The notes under the pieces are model-generated. The model was not told the origin of the DNA and did no database searches. It was given only the letters and a program-made list of their open reading frames with translations. Below are positions 33,162-41,552 of a stretch of 64,000 bases of DNA, in pieces; position 1 is the stretch's first letter; the number at the start of each line of letters is the position of its first letter. Made by a program: the position numbers and the translations under genes. The stretch comes from Actinomycetota bacterium. Its GTDB lineage: Bacteria > Actinomycetota > Acidimicrobiia > Acidimicrobiales > Ilumatobacteraceae. Location of the stretch: NCBI GenBank assembly GCA_009702045.1, contig WLIV01000009.1, positions 1 through 64,000 of the forward strand, given 5' to 3'.

Positions 33162-34382
33162 TTGGAACAGCAACCGACCGTCGACATGGGCGCACCGCTC
33201 GCAGGTATGCGCATCATCGACCTGACGAACGTCGTCATGGGGCCGTACTGCACGCAGGTGCTCGGCGATTACGGCGCCGATGTGATCAAGGTCGAGCCGC
33301 CCACTGGCGACACCACCCGCCAGATCCCACCGATGCGCAATGTCGGGATGGGCTGCATGTTCCTGCACCTCAATCGCAACAAGCGCAGTGTGCAACTCGA
33401 TCTGAAGAACCCCGAGGCCGTGGAGGCACTCGTGGAGATCGCCGCTGGAGTGGACGCGATCGTGTGCAACGTGCGCCCGGCTGCGATGGGTCGCCTCGGT
33501 ATCACCTACGAACGACTGTCGGAGAAGAACCCTGGGCTGATCTGGCTGAGCCTCGTCGGCTTCGGCAGCGACGGCCCGTACGCCGGCCGACCCGCGTACG
33601 ACGATCTGATCCAGGGCCTCACCGCGATGCCCTCGCTGCTGGTGTCGGCCGGTTCTGGTCATCCGCACTACGTGCCGCTGTCGTTCAACGATCGTGCCGT
33701 CGGCCTGCACGCGGCGATCGCCCTGTTGGCCGCCGTCCAGCAGCGTCAGCGCACCGGCGTCGGCCAAGTGGTGGAAGTGCCGATGTACGAGACGATGGTG
33801 CAGTTCACCGTCGGCGACCACATGGGCGGCCAGACGTTCGAACCGCCGAACGGCCCCCCCGGCTACCAGCGCACGCTCACACCCGAGCGTCGTCCGTACC
33901 CCACCACCGACGGCCACGTCTGCGCGATCATCTACACGGATCGACACTGGCAGTCGTTCTTCGAACTGACTGGTCAGGGCGATCGCTTCGCCACTGATGG
34001 GCGCGTGAACAGCCTGCTCGCCCGCACCACACACGCCAAGGACCTCTACGCGGAAGTGGGCGAGGTGCTGCGCACCAACACCACGGCGTTCTGGCTCGAC
34101 GCGTTCAACACGGCCGACATCCCGGCCACTCCGCTGCACACGCTCGACTCGGTGTTCCACGACCCGCACCTCGTTGCCACCGACACGTTCCACGTGGTCG
34201 AGCATCCCACCGAGGGCACGATGCGCGAGATCGCGATGCCGACGACATGGTCGAAGTGGGAACCCGAACCCAATCGCCCTGCACCACTGCTCGGCCAGCA
34301 CACCGCAGAGGTGCTGCGCGAAGCGGGTGTCGCCGACGATCTGATCCAACGACTGACACCGAAGCAACCTGATCCCAAGTGA
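33162..34382 (+). CDS. CaiB/BaiF family (class III) CoA-transferase
   Basis: About 406 residues. It should move CoA from one acyl-CoA to a free acid, activating a substrate without ATP. Visible: L-A-G-M-R-I-I-D-L-T-N-V-V-M-G-P-Y-C, G-A-D-V-I-K-V-E-P-P-T-G-D, L-N-R-N-K-R-S-V-Q-L-D-L-K, and Asp177 in F-N-D-R-A-V-G-L-H, the expected glutamyl/aspartyl-CoA position. TTG 33162 has GGAG eight bases upstream; ATG 33186 is the alternative and lacks a good site. First gene of a six-gene plus-strand run ending at 39642. Confidence 0.9.
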   Translation: MEQQPTVDMGAPLAGMRIIDLTNVVMGPYCTQVLGDYGADVIKVEPPTGDTTRQIPPMRNVGMGCMFLHLNRNKRSVQLDLKNPEAVEALVEIAAGVDAIVCNVRPAAMGRLGITYERLSEKNPGLIWLSLVGFGSDGPYAGRPAYDDLIQGLTAMPSLLVSAGSGHPHYVPLSFNDRAVGLHAAIALLAAVQQRQRTGVGQVVEVPMYETMVQFTVGDHMGGQTFEPPNGPPGYQRTLTPERRPYPTTDGHVCAIIYTDRHWQSFFELTGQGDRFATDGRVNSLLARTTHAKDLYAEVGEVLRTNTTAFWLDAFNTADIPATPLHTLDSVFHDPHLVATDTFHVVEHPTEGTMREIAMPTTWSKWEPEPNRPAPLLGQHTAEVLREAGVADDLIQRLTPKQPDPK

Positions 34383-34393
34383 AGGACTGAGTC

Positions 34394-36019
34394 ATGACCA
34401 CCACCCACTACGACACTCCTGTTCTCATCGCCGGCGGCGGCCCGGTGGGCATGTCGCTCGCACTCGACCTGAACCACATGGGCACCGCGTGCCTGGTGGC
34501 CGAACAGGACGCGGGTACCGCACTCGTGCTGCTGGCCAAGGCCGGCACGCTGAACGAGCGCACGATGGAGTACTGCCGTCGTTGGGGTCTGGTGGACAAG
34601 GTTGCCGAAGTCTTCCCGCCCGACCTGGCGCGCGACACCGTCTACTGCACGGCGCTCGATGGTCATGTGCTGGGACGCAGTGTCATCCCCTCGGCGAACA
34701 ATCGTGGCACCCCGATGGTGGGCCCGGAGATGCTGCGCCGCTGTCCGCAGCACCTGTTCGATCCGATCCTGGCGAACGCCGCGATCGCCAGCGAGCATGC
34801 CACGGTGCGTTACGGACTGCGCTTCGACTCGTTCACGCAGGACGCCGATGGTGTCACCTCGCTGCTCACCGATACCGTTACGGGCGAGCAGGTGACAGTG
34901 CGTTCGCAGTACCTCGTGGGCTGTGACGGCGCGGGTAGTCAGGTGCGCAAGACACTCGGCGTGGAGTTCGAGTTGATCACGCAGATGGACTTCTCGCTCA
35001 GCGCGATGATCAAGTTCGACGACGCCGAGCTGTACAAGTACATCCCCGAGTGCGAGCGGATGATGTTCATCGGCGCCGAGGGCACGTGGGCGAACATGAC
35101 CGCGGTCGACGGCCACGGTCTGTGGCGCTTCACGGTTGTGGGGAACGAGGAAGCGCTCGACCCGGCAACGTTCGACATCAACCCGATCGTTCGTCGCGCG
35201 CTCGGCGACACCGGCATTCAATATGAGGTGATGCGTCTGGTGCCGTGGCGTCGCGCGCAGATGCTCGCCAAGTCGTATGCGCTGGGGCGCGTGGTGCTGG
35301 CCGGCGACACGGTGCACACGACATCGCCCACCGGTGGTCACGGCGTGAACACCGGTATCGGCGACGCCACCGACGCGAGCTGGATGCTCAGCGCACTCGT
35401 CGCTGGCTGGGGTGGGCAGGGACTGCTCAACGCCTACACCGCCGAGCGCCGCCAGGTCGGCTGGCGCAACTTCGGCAACTCCACGCAGAACTACAAGGTG
35501 TGGGTTGGCGCCGGTATGACCAACGTGCTGGCGCACGGCCCCAAGGGCGATGCTGCTCGCACGAACATCGGCAACATGCTCACCGTCGGGCTGCACCAGG
35601 AATGGTTCTCGCAGGGTATTGGCATGGGCTATCGCTACGAGGGTTCGCCGATCATCGTCCCCGACGGCACCCCCGAGCCGGCTGACGAGCCGAGCAACTA
35701 CCAGCCCACCGCCCGCCCCGGGCACCGTGCACCGCACGCCTGGCTGGCCGATGGCCGCTCAATGCTGGATCTGTTCGGGAAGGGCTTCGTGCTGCTGGAC
35801 TTTGGTGCCGCTGCTGCGGATGTGCAAGCGCTGACTGCGGCTGCGGCTGCCGCCGGTGTGCCGCTGACGGTCGAGGTGATCGACCAGCCGGAGATCGCCG
35901 GACAGTACGGCCAGGTGCTGGTGCTCGTGCGTCCCGACGGTCAGGTGGCATGGCGTGCGGCGACGGCGCCAGCCGATGCCAAGCACTTGTTCGACGTGGT
36001 ACGCGGCGCAGCGGCCTAA
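34394..36019 (+). CDS. FAD-dependent monooxygenase (PheA/TfdB, MhpA type)
   Basis: 541 residues. Dinucleotide-binding fold I-A-G-G-G-P-V-G at 12-19, V-G-C-D-G-A-G-S in the middle (DG motif), and G-D-T-V-H-T-T-S-P-T-G-G-H-G-V-N-T-G at about 304 (GD motif). The C-terminal thioredoxin-like part ends in L-V-R-P-D-G-Q-V-A-W-R, as in phenol hydroxylase-type enzymes. It should insert one oxygen atom into an aromatic or polycyclic ring using NAD(P)H. Inside a beta-oxidation operon it could open or hydroxylate a ring before side-chain degradation. Begins 11 nt after the CoA-transferase stop. Confidence 0.9.
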   Translation: MTTTHYDTPVLIAGGGPVGMSLALDLNHMGTACLVAEQDAGTALVLLAKAGTLNERTMEYCRRWGLVDKVAEVFPPDLARDTVYCTALDGHVLGRSVIPSANNRGTPMVGPEMLRRCPQHLFDPILANAAIASEHATVRYGLRFDSFTQDADGVTSLLTDTVTGEQVTVRSQYLVGCDGAGSQVRKTLGVEFELITQMDFSLSAMIKFDDAELYKYIPECERMMFIGAEGTWANMTAVDGHGLWRFTVVGNEEALDPATFDINPIVRRALGDTGIQYEVMRLVPWRRAQMLAKSYALGRVVLAGDTVHTTSPTGGHGVNTGIGDATDASWMLSALVAGWGGQGLLNAYTAERRQVGWRNFGNSTQNYKVWVGAGMTNVLAHGPKGDAARTNIGNMLTVGLHQEWFSQGIGMGYRYEGSPIIVPDGTPEPADEPSNYQPTARPGHRAPHAWLADGRSMLDLFGKGFVLLDFGAAAADVQALTAAAAAAGVPLTVEVIDQPEIAGQYGQVLVLVRPDGQVAWRAATAPADAKHLFDVVRGAAA

Positions 36020-36028
36020 AGTCGCCAA

Positions 36029-36865
36029 GTGGACTGGCAGCACATCATCTACAACGTCGGCAACGGCGTTGCTCACATCGTCCTGAACCGACCCGAGAAG
36101 CTGAATGCACTCGGGATCGGTCCAGGTTCGAACCGTCAGGAACTGATCGATGCACTCGAACTGGCCGACCGCGACGACGAGGTGGGCTCCATCCTCGTCA
36201 GCGCGGCCGGTCGGGCGTTCTGCGCCGGCGGCGACCTTGTCGGGGTCGCTCCGGCGGAGAACGCGTTCGAGCACTCCCTGTTCATCGAGCAGTTGGCCGC
36301 GGCCAACGCTCGGGTGCGGGCCATCCACAAACCGATCGTTGCCGCAGTGCACGGGATGTGCATGGGCTCTGGCCTCGGGCTGCTGGCACAGTTCGACTTC
36401 GTGATTGCGGCCGACGACTGTCGCTTCGGTCTTGTGGAAGGTCGTATCGGTCACCCCGGTGCCACCGAGATCGTGCCGATCGTCGGCCCCGCGTGGGCCA
36501 AGTTTCTGATGTTGACCGGTGAGATCATCAACGCCGCACGTGCGGAGAAGATCGGTCTCGTGCTCAGCACCGAACCTGCCGACGAGTTGCTGGAACGATG
36601 CGCCGAACTGGCCCGTCGGCTGGCGCGGATGCCACGTGAGGCCACGGTGCTCAACAAGGCAACGATCAACGGCGTCGCCGACGCGATGGGCCGCAAAGTC
36701 GGCACAGCGATCGGCCGCGCGCACGATGTGGCCACTCGCGAGATGTCGCGGATGGCCAAGAGCCCCGATGGCCGACTGTTCGACGACATCCTGCGCATGG
36801 ACGGTATGGATGCCTTGAAGCAGGCGCGCGACCAGCAGTTCAAAGGGTCCTGGCTGCGGCCCTGA
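36029..36865 (+). CDS. Enoyl-CoA hydratase/isomerase
   Basis: A 278-residue crotonase: L-N-R-P-E-K-L-N-A-L, F-C-A-G-G-D-L, V-H-G-M-C-M-G-S-G-L-G, and F-G-L-V-E-G-R-I-G-H-P-G-A as the catalytic-loop region. The start is GTG 36029, 9 nt after the monooxygenase stop, in the same operon. A long C-terminal helix (M-S-R-M-A-K-S-P-D-G-R-L-F-D-D) is typical of trimeric hydratases. Most likely hydrates an enoyl-CoA ahead of the thiolase encoded next. Confidence 0.9.
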   Translation: MDWQHIIYNVGNGVAHIVLNRPEKLNALGIGPGSNRQELIDALELADRDDEVGSILVSAAGRAFCAGGDLVGVAPAENAFEHSLFIEQLAAANARVRAIHKPIVAAVHGMCMGSGLGLLAQFDFVIAADDCRFGLVEGRIGHPGATEIVPIVGPAWAKFLMLTGEIINAARAEKIGLVLSTEPADELLERCAELARRLARMPREATVLNKATINGVADAMGRKVGTAIGRAHDVATREMSRMAKSPDGRLFDDILRMDGMDALKQARDQQFKGSWLRP

Positions 36866-36873
36866 GGGTAGGG

Positions 36874-36887
36874 TGACGAAGTCATCA
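36874..36887. promoter_or_regulatory. Weak TGAC-N6-GTCA-like site
   Basis: TGACGAAGTCATCA matches the motif at seven of eight fixed bases and is 10/14 symmetric. It is 23 nt before the thiolase GTG. It lies inside an operon, so it may mark an internal promoter or be chance. Confidence 0.3.
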
Positions 36888-36910
36888 ACCAGGGTCCCAA
36901 GGGGTAGTTC

Positions 36911-38089
36911 GTGAACGAAGTTCTCATCATCGACACGGTCCGCACAGCGGTCGGCCGCCGCAACGGCACGCTGGCCCGCACCTCGGCCAACGATCTGTTG
37001 GGCGCCGCGCAGAAGGCCGTCGTCGAGCGCACCGGCATCGATGCCACCCTCGTCGACCAAGTCGTCGGCGGCTGTATCCAGCAGATCGGCGCGCAGAGCG
37101 GGAACGTCACCCGCAATGCATGGCTGACGGCAGGACTGCCGCTGCAGGTACCGGCCAGCACCATCAACGTGCAGTGCGGCTCCTCCCAGCAGGCGACGCT
37201 GATGGCCCAGGGTCTCATCGGCTCGGGTATGGCCGGCCTCGCCGTTACCTGTGGTGTCGAGACAATGTCGTTGATCCCGATGGGATCGTCCGCTGCTAAC
37301 CCCGACTTCGGTCTGCCGCGCGGTGGCAGCTACGCCGACGTCTACGAGCCCACCACCCAGTTCGAGGGCGCCGACCGGATCGCTCACAAGTACGCCATCA
37401 GCCGCCGTGACACCGAAGAGTTCGGTGTGCTCTCGCAACAGCGGGCACTCGCCGCGTGGGCCGAGGATCGTTACGCCGGGCAGATCGCCCCAGTCACCGT
37501 GCCGGTGTTCGACGAGAATGGTCAGCAGACCGGTACCAAGGTGTTCGATCGCGATGAGTGCATGCGCGAGAGCACGGCCGAGGGTCTGGCCAAGCTGCGC
37601 ACCAACCGCCCCGACGGCGACGCCGTGCACACGGCGGGTACGTCGTCGCAGATCTCCGATGGCGCCGCAGCGATGTTGCTCGCTTCGCCGCAGCGTGCCG
37701 CCGAGTTGGGCTTGAAGGCCCGGGCGCGCATCGTGACGTCGGTTCTCGTCGGCTGCGATCCGGTGCTGATGCTCGAAGGTCCGATCCCGGCCACCGAGGC
37801 GCTGCTGGCACGCTCGGGTCTCTCGCTCGCCGACATCGACGTGTTCGAGGTCAACGAAGCCTTTGCCTCGGTCGTGCTCGCCTGGCAGAAGACCGTCGGC
37901 GCCGATATGGCCAAGGTGAACCCGAACGGCGGTGCGATCGCCCTCGGCCACCCGCTCGGCGGTACCGGCGTGATTCTGCTGACGAAGGCGCTCGGTGAGC
38001 TCGAGCGCACTGGTGGTCGCTACGCGTTGGTGTCGATGTGTTGTGGCGGTGGCTTGGGTACCGGCACCATCATCGAACGCCTCGACTGA
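36911..38089 (+). CDS. 3-ketoacyl-CoA thiolase, steroid FadA5-like
   Basis: 392 residues with the full thiolase set: Cys89 in N-V-Q-C-G-S-S-Q-Q, N-E-A-F-A-S, His347 in G-G-A-I-A-L-G-H-P-L-G-G-T-G, and Cys378 in C-C-G-G-G-L-G-T-G. The C-G-S-S-Q-Q active-site sequence is common in the thiolase group that includes the cholesterol side-chain enzyme FadA5. It is more canonical than the thiolase at 255. GTG start. It lies between a hydratase and a phosphoesterase, and should finish the cycle begun by the CoA-transferase operon. Confidence 0.93.
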   Translation: MNEVLIIDTVRTAVGRRNGTLARTSANDLLGAAQKAVVERTGIDATLVDQVVGGCIQQIGAQSGNVTRNAWLTAGLPLQVPASTINVQCGSSQQATLMAQGLIGSGMAGLAVTCGVETMSLIPMGSSAANPDFGLPRGGSYADVYEPTTQFEGADRIAHKYAISRRDTEEFGVLSQQRALAAWAEDRYAGQIAPVTVPVFDENGQQTGTKVFDRDECMRESTAEGLAKLRTNRPDGDAVHTAGTSSQISDGAAAMLLASPQRAAELGLKARARIVTSVLVGCDPVLMLEGPIPATEALLARSGLSLADIDVFEVNEAFASVVLAWQKTVGADMAKVNPNGGAIALGHPLGGTGVILLTKALGELERTGGRYALVSMCCGGGLGTGTIIERLD

Positions 38090-38112
38090 GTCGACCGGTT
38101 TCGGCATCGCCC

Positions 38113-38691
38113 ATGCGCATCGGCATCGTCTCCGACATCCACGCGAACGCGCTGGGCCTTTCCGTCGCGCTCGAACGTATGGGTGATGTCGACCTGCTGC
38201 TGTGCGCAGGCGACATGGTGGAGGAGTTTCGCTTTTCCGGCGAGGCACTGCAGTTGCTGCGTGATCACCATGCGGTGTGCGTACTGGGGAACCACGACAT
38301 CGGGCTGTTATCGCCGCACGGCGAGCGCGCTCGCAGCGGCGGGCATGTCGACCCCGAAATGGTGAAATGGCTGGCAGCCCAGCCCAAGACGGTCGAACTC
38401 GACGTGGACGGCAAGCGGCTGTTGATGACTCACGCCAGTCCGATCGAACCGCACACGCAATACGTCTTCCCACATTCGCCCGAGCTCAAGAGGATGCGCG
38501 CCATCGAGGTGGACTACATCGTCCTCGGCCACACTCACGCGCAGATGAGTCACCGCGCCGGCCGAGCACTGGTCATCAACCCCGGCTCTGTCGGCCAGGC
38601 ACGCGATCACACGAACGGTAAACAGTTGTCGTACGCGGTCCTCGACACCGCGACCGACGATGTGGTGTTCGACAACTACCTCACCAGCTGA
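38113..38691 (+). CDS. Metallophosphoesterase, YfcE/MJ0936 type
   Basis: 192 residues with every metal-binding motif of calcineurin-like phosphoesterases: D-I-H-A-N (near residue 8), G-D-M, G-N-H-D, T-H-A, and G-H-T-H. This small single-domain type hydrolyses phosphodiesters, sometimes phosphomonoesters, in vitro. It begins 24 nt after the thiolase stop with no promoter-like gap, so it is probably part of that operon. Its link to acyl-CoA metabolism is unclear; it could recycle a phosphorylated by-product. Confidence 0.9.
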   Translation: MRIGIVSDIHANALGLSVALERMGDVDLLLCAGDMVEEFRFSGEALQLLRDHHAVCVLGNHDIGLLSPHGERARSGGHVDPEMVKWLAAQPKTVELDVDGKRLLMTHASPIEPHTQYVFPHSPELKRMRAIEVDYIVLGHTHAQMSHRAGRALVINPGSVGQARDHTNGKQLSYAVLDTATDDVVFDNYLTS

Positions 38692-38757
38692 CCGGACGCG
38701 CGTGCGGTTTGAGTGGCGCGTTTCCGGGCGCGGCTGCCGGACAGGCAGGATGGATGC

Positions 38758-39642
38758 ATGACCAACTCCACGGAGCTCGAGCGCGTGCTATCGCTCCTCG
38801 ACGTCGAGGAGATCGATCGCGATCTCTACCGCGCCCGCAACCCAGAGCACCCGCCGTCGTTGTACGGCGGCCAGGTGGCGGCTCAGGCCCTGCGTGCTGC
38901 AGCTGCCACCGTGGACGCGGATCGAGCCGTGCACAGCGCCCACGGCTATTTCCTGCGCGCTGGTGTGTCGCACCGCCCCACCGTGCTGATCGTGCACCGC
39001 GACCGTGATGGCCGCTCCTACTCCCACCGTCGTGTCGAGGCGATACAGGACGGCGAGGTCATCTTCAGCCTGTCGTCCTCGTTCCACGTTCCTGAAGTTG
39101 GCCCAGAGATGGAGGCGCCGCTGGAGCGCACGCGGATGTGGGACTTCGATGAGCTGGTGCCGGCCGGGATCGGGCAGGGCAACCCCAACCATCTCGACGT
39201 GTTTGAGCTGAGGGTGGCCAAGCTGATGCCTCACGCGCTCACGCCGCCGGGGTTGGGTCGCTGCCCGTCCAACTTCTGGGTGCGACCCAAGGGCGTCGTC
39301 GGCGACGACCCGGTGGTGAACGCTTGCATGCTGATGTTCATGTCCGACATGGGCAGCGCGTTCGCCGAGCTCGACCTCCCCAATCAGCCCTTCGGTGGCG
39401 GGCCGACCCTGGACCACTCGGTCTGGTTTCATCGCCCGGCAAAGGTCGACCAGTGGTTGCTACTGCAACTCGATCCGCTGGTTGCCACCGGCGGCCGCGG
39501 TCTCTATCACGGTGGCTTGTTCGATGAGTCGGGTGTGCGCGTTGCGTCGCTGACTCAGGAGATCGTCGTGCGTGAAACCGACCCTCGGCATCTGCAGCGT
39601 GTGGCGGCCGAGTGGGAGCAGTGGCGGTTGCGTACCAGCTGA
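38758..39642 (+). CDS. Acyl-CoA thioesterase II (TesB family)
   Basis: 294 residues with two hot-dog domains. N-terminal half: Y-G-G-Q-V-A-A-Q-A-L-R-A-A and F-L-R-A-G. C-terminal half: L-D-H-S-V-W-F-H-R-P, with the catalytic Asp in S-D-M-G and the final S-Q-E-I-V-V-R. It hydrolyses acyl-CoA to free acid, releasing CoA when a pathway intermediate accumulates. ATG 38758 is the first Met at the family N-terminus. Last gene of the CoA-transferase operon, convergent with the tandem TetR gene. Confidence 0.9.
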   Translation: MTNSTELERVLSLLDVEEIDRDLYRARNPEHPPSLYGGQVAAQALRAAAATVDADRAVHSAHGYFLRAGVSHRPTVLIVHRDRDGRSYSHRRVEAIQDGEVIFSLSSSFHVPEVGPEMEAPLERTRMWDFDELVPAGIGQGNPNHLDVFELRVAKLMPHALTPPGLGRCPSNFWVRPKGVVGDDPVVNACMLMFMSDMGSAFAELDLPNQPFGGGPTLDHSVWFHRPAKVDQWLLLQLDPLVATGGRGLYHGGLFDESGVRVASLTQEIVVRETDPRHLQRVAAEWEQWRLRTS

Positions 39643-39667
39643 GTGAGCAAGCTGGGGCGAAGTCCGT

Positions 39668-41011
39668 TCAGCGTGCCAACAGCACGCGCTCGATGAACCG
39701 TGCCTGAGTCTCGACGAGTATGTCGGGGGTCGGCTGGTACTCGGTGCCCTTGCCCTCGTTGGGGTAGTGCTCGAGCAGTGCGGCGAGCATGATTCCGGTC
39801 GCCCGTCGTGACAGTCGATAGTCGCGCGGTGGACCAAACAGTTCGCGTACGGCGCCACCCAACTCGTTGACGATCACCCGGCTGGGTGCCAAGACAGCCA
39901 TCTCCACCGGGAACCCTTCGGTCCAGGCGCGCAATACTCCGCTGTAGCGCTCGTGCTGCGCGAGGAAGTGGAGTAACCAGGCGCGCAGTCGGGCCGGGTC
40001 GGGGCGCTCGCCGAAACCGGCCAGCTCGCCGAATGGGCCGGCCATCGCTGCCGCGCACTCGTTGGCCAGGGCCGTGATCAGTTGCAGCTTGTCGTCGAAG
40101 TAGCGGTAGAACGTGCCGCGAGCGACGCCCGCCTCGGTGACGATCTGGTCGACGTTGGCAACGTCGTAGCCGACCTCGGAGAAGACGCTCGCCGCTGCAT
40201 CGAGCAGGCCGCGCACGGTGTTCGTCGCTTGTGGGCTGAGCCCGGCGAAGGGATCGGTGGCGACGATCTGGTCGGGATCGGGGAGTGTGGAGAGTGGCCC
40301 GACGGTGTGGACCGACATCGCAGTGATGCGAGCCGTGTCGCTACCGTCGATCGACCTCGGGCCGGCGATGAGCACCTCGCGCGGCGTGTCGGGGAACATC
40401 GCCAACTGCAGTGCCACGGCCAGGCTGTCGAGCAGTTCGGCGTCAGTGATTCCCGGTCGGTACACGTGGCGGATGTAGTTGTAACGATTTGCCAGCGCGA
40501 GCACGAAGTTCGCCAACGTGCGCGCCTCCGCGGTGCTGAGGCCGCCTTGTTCCAGCGCGGTACTGAAACGTGCGTTGTGGCCGGCCACGAACTGGGCGAG
40601 CAGTGGCCGCAAGGGGTTCTTCGGTGAGTTGACGTTGGCCCACTCGATGAACATGGCGGCGTAGCGGTCGAACACCCACGACCATTCACCCAGCCACCAA
40701 TGCAGGTTGTCGAAACCCTCGGCGTTGGGGCCGAGTGCGCCGAGTCGCCGGGTGACGCGCATGATCGCGGTTCCCGCTGACTCCATCAGTTCGAGAAAGA
40801 TCGCTTCCTTGCTCTCGAAGTACTGGTAGAGCGTGGCGCGCGAGGTGGCAGCACCCGCCGCGATGTCTTCCATCGAGGTGCCGTGGAAGCCGCTCTCCTT
40901 GAAGCGGATGAGGGCGGTGTCGAGGATCTGCTGGCGGGTGCGCGCGCCGCGCGAGCCGATCACCGGACTGCTGGGGCCGTAACTGGTGCGACGTACGTTG
41001 GTACCTGCCAT
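39668..41011 (-). CDS. Tandem TetR-family regulator (two TetR modules in one chain)
   Basis: 447 residues with two complete TetR DNA-binding domains. HTH1 at about 25-72 reads Q-Q-I-L-D-T-A-L-I-R-F-K-E-S-G-F-H-G-T-S then A-T-L-Y-Q-Y-F-E-S-K. HTH2 at about 260-308 reads L-L-D-A-A-A-S-V-F-S-E-V-G-Y then G-T-F-Y-R-Y-F-D-D-K. Each is followed by its own helical ligand domain. This is the architecture of mycobacterial Mce3R, a repressor of lipid and steroid genes. ATG 41011 has GGGGGAGGGG upstream; a frame extension to 41092 runs across the operator at 41060 and is rejected. Likely represses itself and many units in the window. Confidence 0.9.
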   Translation of the reverse strand: MAGTNVRRTSYGPSSPVIGSRGARTRQQILDTALIRFKESGFHGTSMEDIAAGAATSRATLYQYFESKEAIFLELMESAGTAIMRVTRRLGALGPNAEGFDNLHWWLGEWSWVFDRYAAMFIEWANVNSPKNPLRPLLAQFVAGHNARFSTALEQGGLSTAEARTLANFVLALANRYNYIRHVYRPGITDAELLDSLAVALQLAMFPDTPREVLIAGPRSIDGSDTARITAMSVHTVGPLSTLPDPDQIVATDPFAGLSPQATNTVRGLLDAAASVFSEVGYDVANVDQIVTEAGVARGTFYRYFDDKLQLITALANECAAAMAGPFGELAGFGERPDPARLRAWLLHFLAQHERYSGVLRAWTEGFPVEMAVLAPSRVIVNELGGAVRELFGPPRDYRLSRRATGIMLAALLEHYPNEGKGTEYQPTPDILVETQARFIERVLLAR

Positions 41012-41059
41012 TGTGGCCCCCTCCCCCTGCTGTTCGGCGACGCCGATCCCGCGATCTTC

Positions 41060-41073
41060 TGACGTCCGTGTCA
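41060..41073. promoter_or_regulatory. TGAC-N6-GTCA operator at the tandem TetR gene
   Basis: TGACGTCCGTGTCA, 48 nt before the TetR start and 68 nt before the divergent DUF35 start. Its presence here is the main reason for suggesting the tandem TetR protein as the motif's regulator. Confidence 0.65.
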
Positions 41074-41087
41074 GACTACATCCCGTC

Positions 41088-41103
41088 GTCATCGCGTGAT
41101 GAC
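41088..41103. promoter_or_regulatory. GTCATC-N4-GATGAC inverted repeat
   Basis: Same arms and spacing as the repeat at 19357, with GCGT as the centre. It is 38 nt before the DUF35 gene and followed by TGACACCA, half of the other motif. Confidence 0.4.
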
Positions 41104-41141
41104 ACCACTGATCTGGTCACAGTGTTCGCCTTGGGGGCTAC

Positions 41142-41552
41142 ATGACGTTCCAACCGCTGCCGATGGTCACCGACGACAACGCGCCCTTCTGGGAGGGAGG
41201 CGAGGTCGGCGAACTGCGGATCAACCGCTGCCGTGAGTGCCGCACTTGGTTTCACCCGCCTGCGCCGGTGTGTCCGGAGTGTGTGTCGATGAACGTCGGC
41301 CCCGAGGTCGCGTCCGGACGCGCCAAGGTGGCCGCCTACACGATCAACGTGCAGGCGTGGTCGCCCGAGTTGGAGGTGCCGTACGTGCTGGCGTACGTGG
41401 AACTCGATGATCAGCCCGATGTGCGGTTGACGACGCGGTTGATCGACTGTGCCCCAGAGGATGTGCGCGTCGGCATGCCTGTCGAAGTCACGTTCCAGGC
41501 CGCCGACGACATCTGGCTGCCCCTGTTCCGCCCTGTGAAGGAGAACTCATGA
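41142..41552 (+). CDS. Zn-ribbon/OB-fold (DUF35) partner protein
   Basis: 136 residues: zinc-ribbon cysteines Cys30-x2-Cys33 and Cys44-x2-Cys47, then an OB-fold (A-A-Y-T-I-N-V and Y-V-L-A-Y-V-E-L). Same class as the 23552 protein but clearly diverged. Overlaps the following thiolase-type gene by four bases (ATGA), as expected for subunits of one complex. First gene of a three-gene operon, divergent from the tandem TetR gene. Confidence 0.88.
   Translation: MTFQPLPMVTDDNAPFWEGGEVGELRINRCRECRTWFHPPAPVCPECVSMNVGPEVASGRAKVAAYTINVQAWSPELEVPYVLAYVELDDQPDVRLTTRLIDCAPEDVRVGMPVEVTFQAADDIWLPLFRPVKENS

Noticed and set aside
35759-38473. Antisense open frame of 904 codons
   Set aside because: It lies opposite four clear genes (monooxygenase, hydratase, thiolase, phosphoesterase). 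Long antisense frames are expected from the GC bias of third codon positions, and its product has no recognisable domain.
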